Assembly: GCA_036023115.1 (NCBI GenBank)
Contig: JAYKKT010000059.1
Span: 5,691,001-5,755,000, forward strand
Direction: 5' to 3'
Source: Brasenia schreberi
Taxonomy: Eukaryota; Streptophyta; Magnoliopsida; Nymphaeales; Cabombaceae
DNA length: 64,000 bases
The translations under genes were made by a program, and so were the position numbers. A model generated the notes under the pieces. The model was not told the origin of the DNA and ran no database searches. It saw only the letters and a list, made by a program, of their open reading frames with translations. Shown piece after piece: positions 61,373-64,000 of this stretch. Numbering within the stretch: position 1 is the stretch's first letter; each line of letters begins with the position of its first letter.

Positions 61373-63225
61373 ATTTCAACACATTTTTTTGGACTTTTCA
61401 GGTATAGAACATTCATCCTAATCCATATTTCAACCCTTATGTTTAGATTTTTTATTTTGACTTGTATTTGTTAGATTTTTATTCCCTTTCAAGCAACAAC
61501 AACTAAGCCTTTTCATGGATTCTTTGTTTCTACATAGCCCTATCATGTGTCATGCTAGCAGTTAACTCAATATAAAATAGATCATTCTTTATTGTTTCTT
61601 TCCAACGCTTTTATGGTTGTCCTCTTCCTCTTTTAACATTTTCACAATCAAATTTTTCACTTCTTATGGGAGCGTCTTTTGGTCGTCCTTCTACATGTCC
61701 AAACATCTTAAACAATTTTTCCTCATTTCATCCTCTATTGGTGCTACTCCCAATTGGTTTCTAATAACCTTATTATGTATAAGGTCTTTCCTTGTGTGAC
61801 TACTTATACATCTCAAGATTCTCAACATCTTCATTTTTGCTACATACATCTTTTATACACATTGATGATTAATTGCCCAACACTCATAACCATAAAACAT
61901 AACAGGTCTAATTGTTGCTCTATAATATTTACCTTCCAACTTTAATGGTATCTTATCACACAAAATAACTTTAATGGTATCTTATCACACAAAATACATG
62001 ATGCCCTCTCCATTTTAATGGACCGACATTAATTCTATGTGTAACATCTCCATCAATTTTTCCATCACTTTGAAAAATTGACCCTAGGTATTTAAAAATT
62101 TCCTTATCAGCGATGCAATGTGTGTCAATCTTAATTTCTATGTCCTCTAAAGTACCCAAATGATTAAACTTACATTCCATATATTTTTACTTTATTCTAC
62201 TAAGTTGGAAACCTATACTTTCTAACGTTTCTCTCCATAATTTCAATTTCCTATTAACTTTTGACTAACACAATGTCATATGCAAATAACATACACCAAG
62301 GTACTTCATCTTTAATATGTTTTGTTAAATCATCAATGACCAATATAAATAGACTTAAAATTGATCCCTGATGTAACCCAATATTAACTTCAAAGGAGTT
62401 TTCTTATGAGTCCTCACACATGTATTTGCACCATCATACATGTCTCTTATAAGATTTATACATGTCAATGAGATACTTATCTTTTCTAAGGTACTCCAAA
62501 GAACATATCTTTGCACCCTATCGTAAGCTTTTTCTAGATCAATAAAAATCATGTGAAGGTTCTTCTTTTTTGCTCTAAAATATTTCATAAGACGTCTCAA
62601 ACGGTGAATCGCTTCAATAGTAGATATGCTTAGACGGCGAATCGCTTCAATAGTAGATCTGCTTGACATGAACCCAAATTGGTTCTCTATTGTACTTTAT
62701 ACATGTCTTAACCTACGTTTGATAATTCTTTCTTATAATTTCATAATATTGCTCATTAACTTGATACCTCGATAATTCGCACAATTTTAAATGTCTCCCT
62801 TGTTCTTGTATATGGGTATAAGTGTACTCGCTCTCCATTCCTCGAATATCTTTTGGTTTCTTCATATTTCATTAAATAGTCTTATGATACAAGTGATTCC
62901 CGTCTCTCCTAGAATTTTTCAAACTTCTATAGGAATATTATCCAGTCCTACATATTTACCACCATTCATATGTTTAAGAGCCTCTTTCACGTTATTCCTT
63001 TGAATATGTTGGTAGAAATTATGGTTTATATACTTTTCTCATTTGGCTAATTCTCATAAGCTAATACTAACAGCTTTATTTTCATTAAAAAGCTTATAGA
63101 AATAATTTTTCCAAATATTTTTCATATAATCATTTGTCACTAGAATCTTCTCATCCTCATCTTTGATGCATCTAACAAAAGTAAGATCCTTAGTTTTCTT
63201 ATCTCTAGCCTTAGTTATCGTAAAA

Positions 63226-63862
63226 CTATGTCACACGGGTGCGGGTGCGGCAAATTTCAAAAATTTTGAGAACGGCGACACGGCTAGGGTATATAATAAT
63301 ATAATATTCCAGCTACAACAAGTGAGACATCATTAACATAAGTATATGACAATAGCAAGTACACAACTTTATATTAAAGCAAAACACAAACTGTAAACAA
63401 CTACTCATTTCATCATAATACAGAAATCAATCTTCACTATCCAGACCCATTTATCCAAAAAGACCCGAACTTCAAAATTGATACCATATTTTGAAGCGTG
63501 GAATATCCACACAAAAGGAAGTGAAGAAGGTCCGCGTTGAGATATTTTTCTACGTTCATCGAAGAAGTTTCATGGGAGATGATGGAATACAAGCTGAAGG
63601 AGCATTTTAGAAACTATGGTGAGGTAACTCAGGTGGTCATCATGGGAGATAAGGTCACAAGTCGACTAAGAGGCTTCGATTTCATCGTCTTCATGGACTA
63701 CTCCCTCTTTGATCGGGTTCTCCATGATAAATACACCATACACGGCAGAACCGTGAGTTAAAAATAATAATAATAATAATAAATTGCATTTTTTTTGCTA
63801 TGCCGTACCGACACTGTGTCGAGGTCGACACTCCACCTCTTAGAAGTGTTTGTGTGACTTAG
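63226..63862 (+). mobile_element. hAT-like element B (637 bp) carrying a captured RRM exon
   Basis: Ends are CTATGTCACACGGG and (inverted) CTAAGTCACACAAA, the same as element A. A perfect 8-bp duplication TCGTAAAA lies at 63218-63225 and 63863-63870. Inserted inside the minus-strand RTE, so it is younger than that copy. No transposase. The interior holds host-gene sequence at about 63500-63757. Confidence 0.85.
63500..63757 (+). pseudogene. Captured hnRNP-type RRM exon inside hAT-like element B
   Basis: The plus frame from 63537 reads EEVSWEMMEYKLKEHFRNYG, EVTQVVIMGDKVTSRLRGFD, FIVFMDYSLFDRVLHDKYTI, HGRTV: beta1-end, helix 1, RNP1 (RGFDFIVF, with Gly to Asp) and the DRVL-DKHTI-GRTVE signature of plant two-RRM hnRNP (RNP1/Musashi-like) proteins. 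RNP2 is lost through divergence (RYFSTFIE). The exon ends at GTGAGT, an intact-looking splice donor. Likely not functional alone. Confidence 0.75.
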
Positions 63863-64000
63863 TCGTAAAAATATCTTTCACCTTGTTTTGAATAAACTTT
63901 TTATATAAATCCTCCCAAATTTTGGTTTTGCTTCACTAACGGTCTTTTTCACTTCTTTTATTGATTTCTTATAAGTCTCAAGTTTCACTAGTCTTTTTTG

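Larger units (their letters stand above)
61491..64000 (-). mobile_element. RTE-clade LINE on the minus strand, runs off the window, split by a hAT-like element
   Basis: The 3' end with CAA repeats (TTG on its own strand) is at 61491. RT pieces in order toward higher coordinates: [31 protein letters not shown] (Trp kept where the plus copies have TAG), MYDGANTCVRT at 62669-62355. The endonuclease-RT linker continues to 63225 and resumes at 63871 after element B. Short tandem duplications occur at about 61951-62010 and 62590-62660. Broken frames throughout. Confidence 0.88.

Overview
The window is plant nuclear DNA, almost certainly from a flowering plant. The genes are intron-rich with GT-AG splicing and plant-type products: a BPA1-family RRM protein, the SR splicing factor SC35, plastid ribosomal protein uL29c, mitochondrial uL23m, a HAK/KUP potassium transporter and an NSA1/WDR74-type WD-repeat protein. 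The space between and inside genes is packed with plant retroelements (Ty3-gypsy chromovirus, Ty1-copia, RTE-clade LINEs with TTG-repeat tails, tRNA-type SINEs) and hAT-type DNA transposons, plus long AT, AC and GA microsatellites. I cannot place the species from sequence alone.

Layout, left to right. 0.8-7.0 kb (+): BPA1-family RRM gene whose first intron holds a non-autonomous LTR retrotransposon and whose last exon has a frame-breaking internal deletion. 7-11 kb: no gene; microsatellites, a small hAT-like MITE and a SINE-like fragment. 11.1-15.9 kb (+): SC35, apparently intact, with a 5'-truncated RTE in intron 4. 18.5-20.5 kb (-): last two coding exons of plastid uL29c, cut off from any transit-peptide exon by a gypsy chromovirus (20.5-27.6 kb, -) that starts at the exon edge. 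28.1-30.6 kb (-): decayed copia element. 30.9-31.6 kb (+): two-exon mitochondrial uL23m gene with a GA repeat ending 1 nt before its ATG. 34.3-38.4 kb (-): decayed copia element. 39.3-51.9 kb (+): KUP7/KUP12-type potassium transporter pseudogene with at least three frame lesions, and an RTE with a hAT inside it in intron 5. 53.2-59.9 kb (-): 3' half of an NSA1/WDR74-like gene split by a 3.1 kb RTE. 60.6-64 kb: two related hAT-like elements, one carrying a captured hnRNP-type RRM exon and sitting inside a minus-strand RTE that runs off the window.

The host genes are unrelated housekeeping genes (translation, splicing, ribosome assembly, ion transport) with no operon-like logic. The main story is transposon nesting and its effect on genes: target-site duplications were read directly for many insertions, so insertion order can be reconstructed. 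I see no new defence or biosynthetic system. The most unusual items are the RRM-capturing hAT pair, the 211-bp RTE 5'-3' end fusion with a 20-bp target duplication, a 33-bp RTE insertion with an 18-bp duplication, and the 40-bp templated insertion in the KUP first exon.
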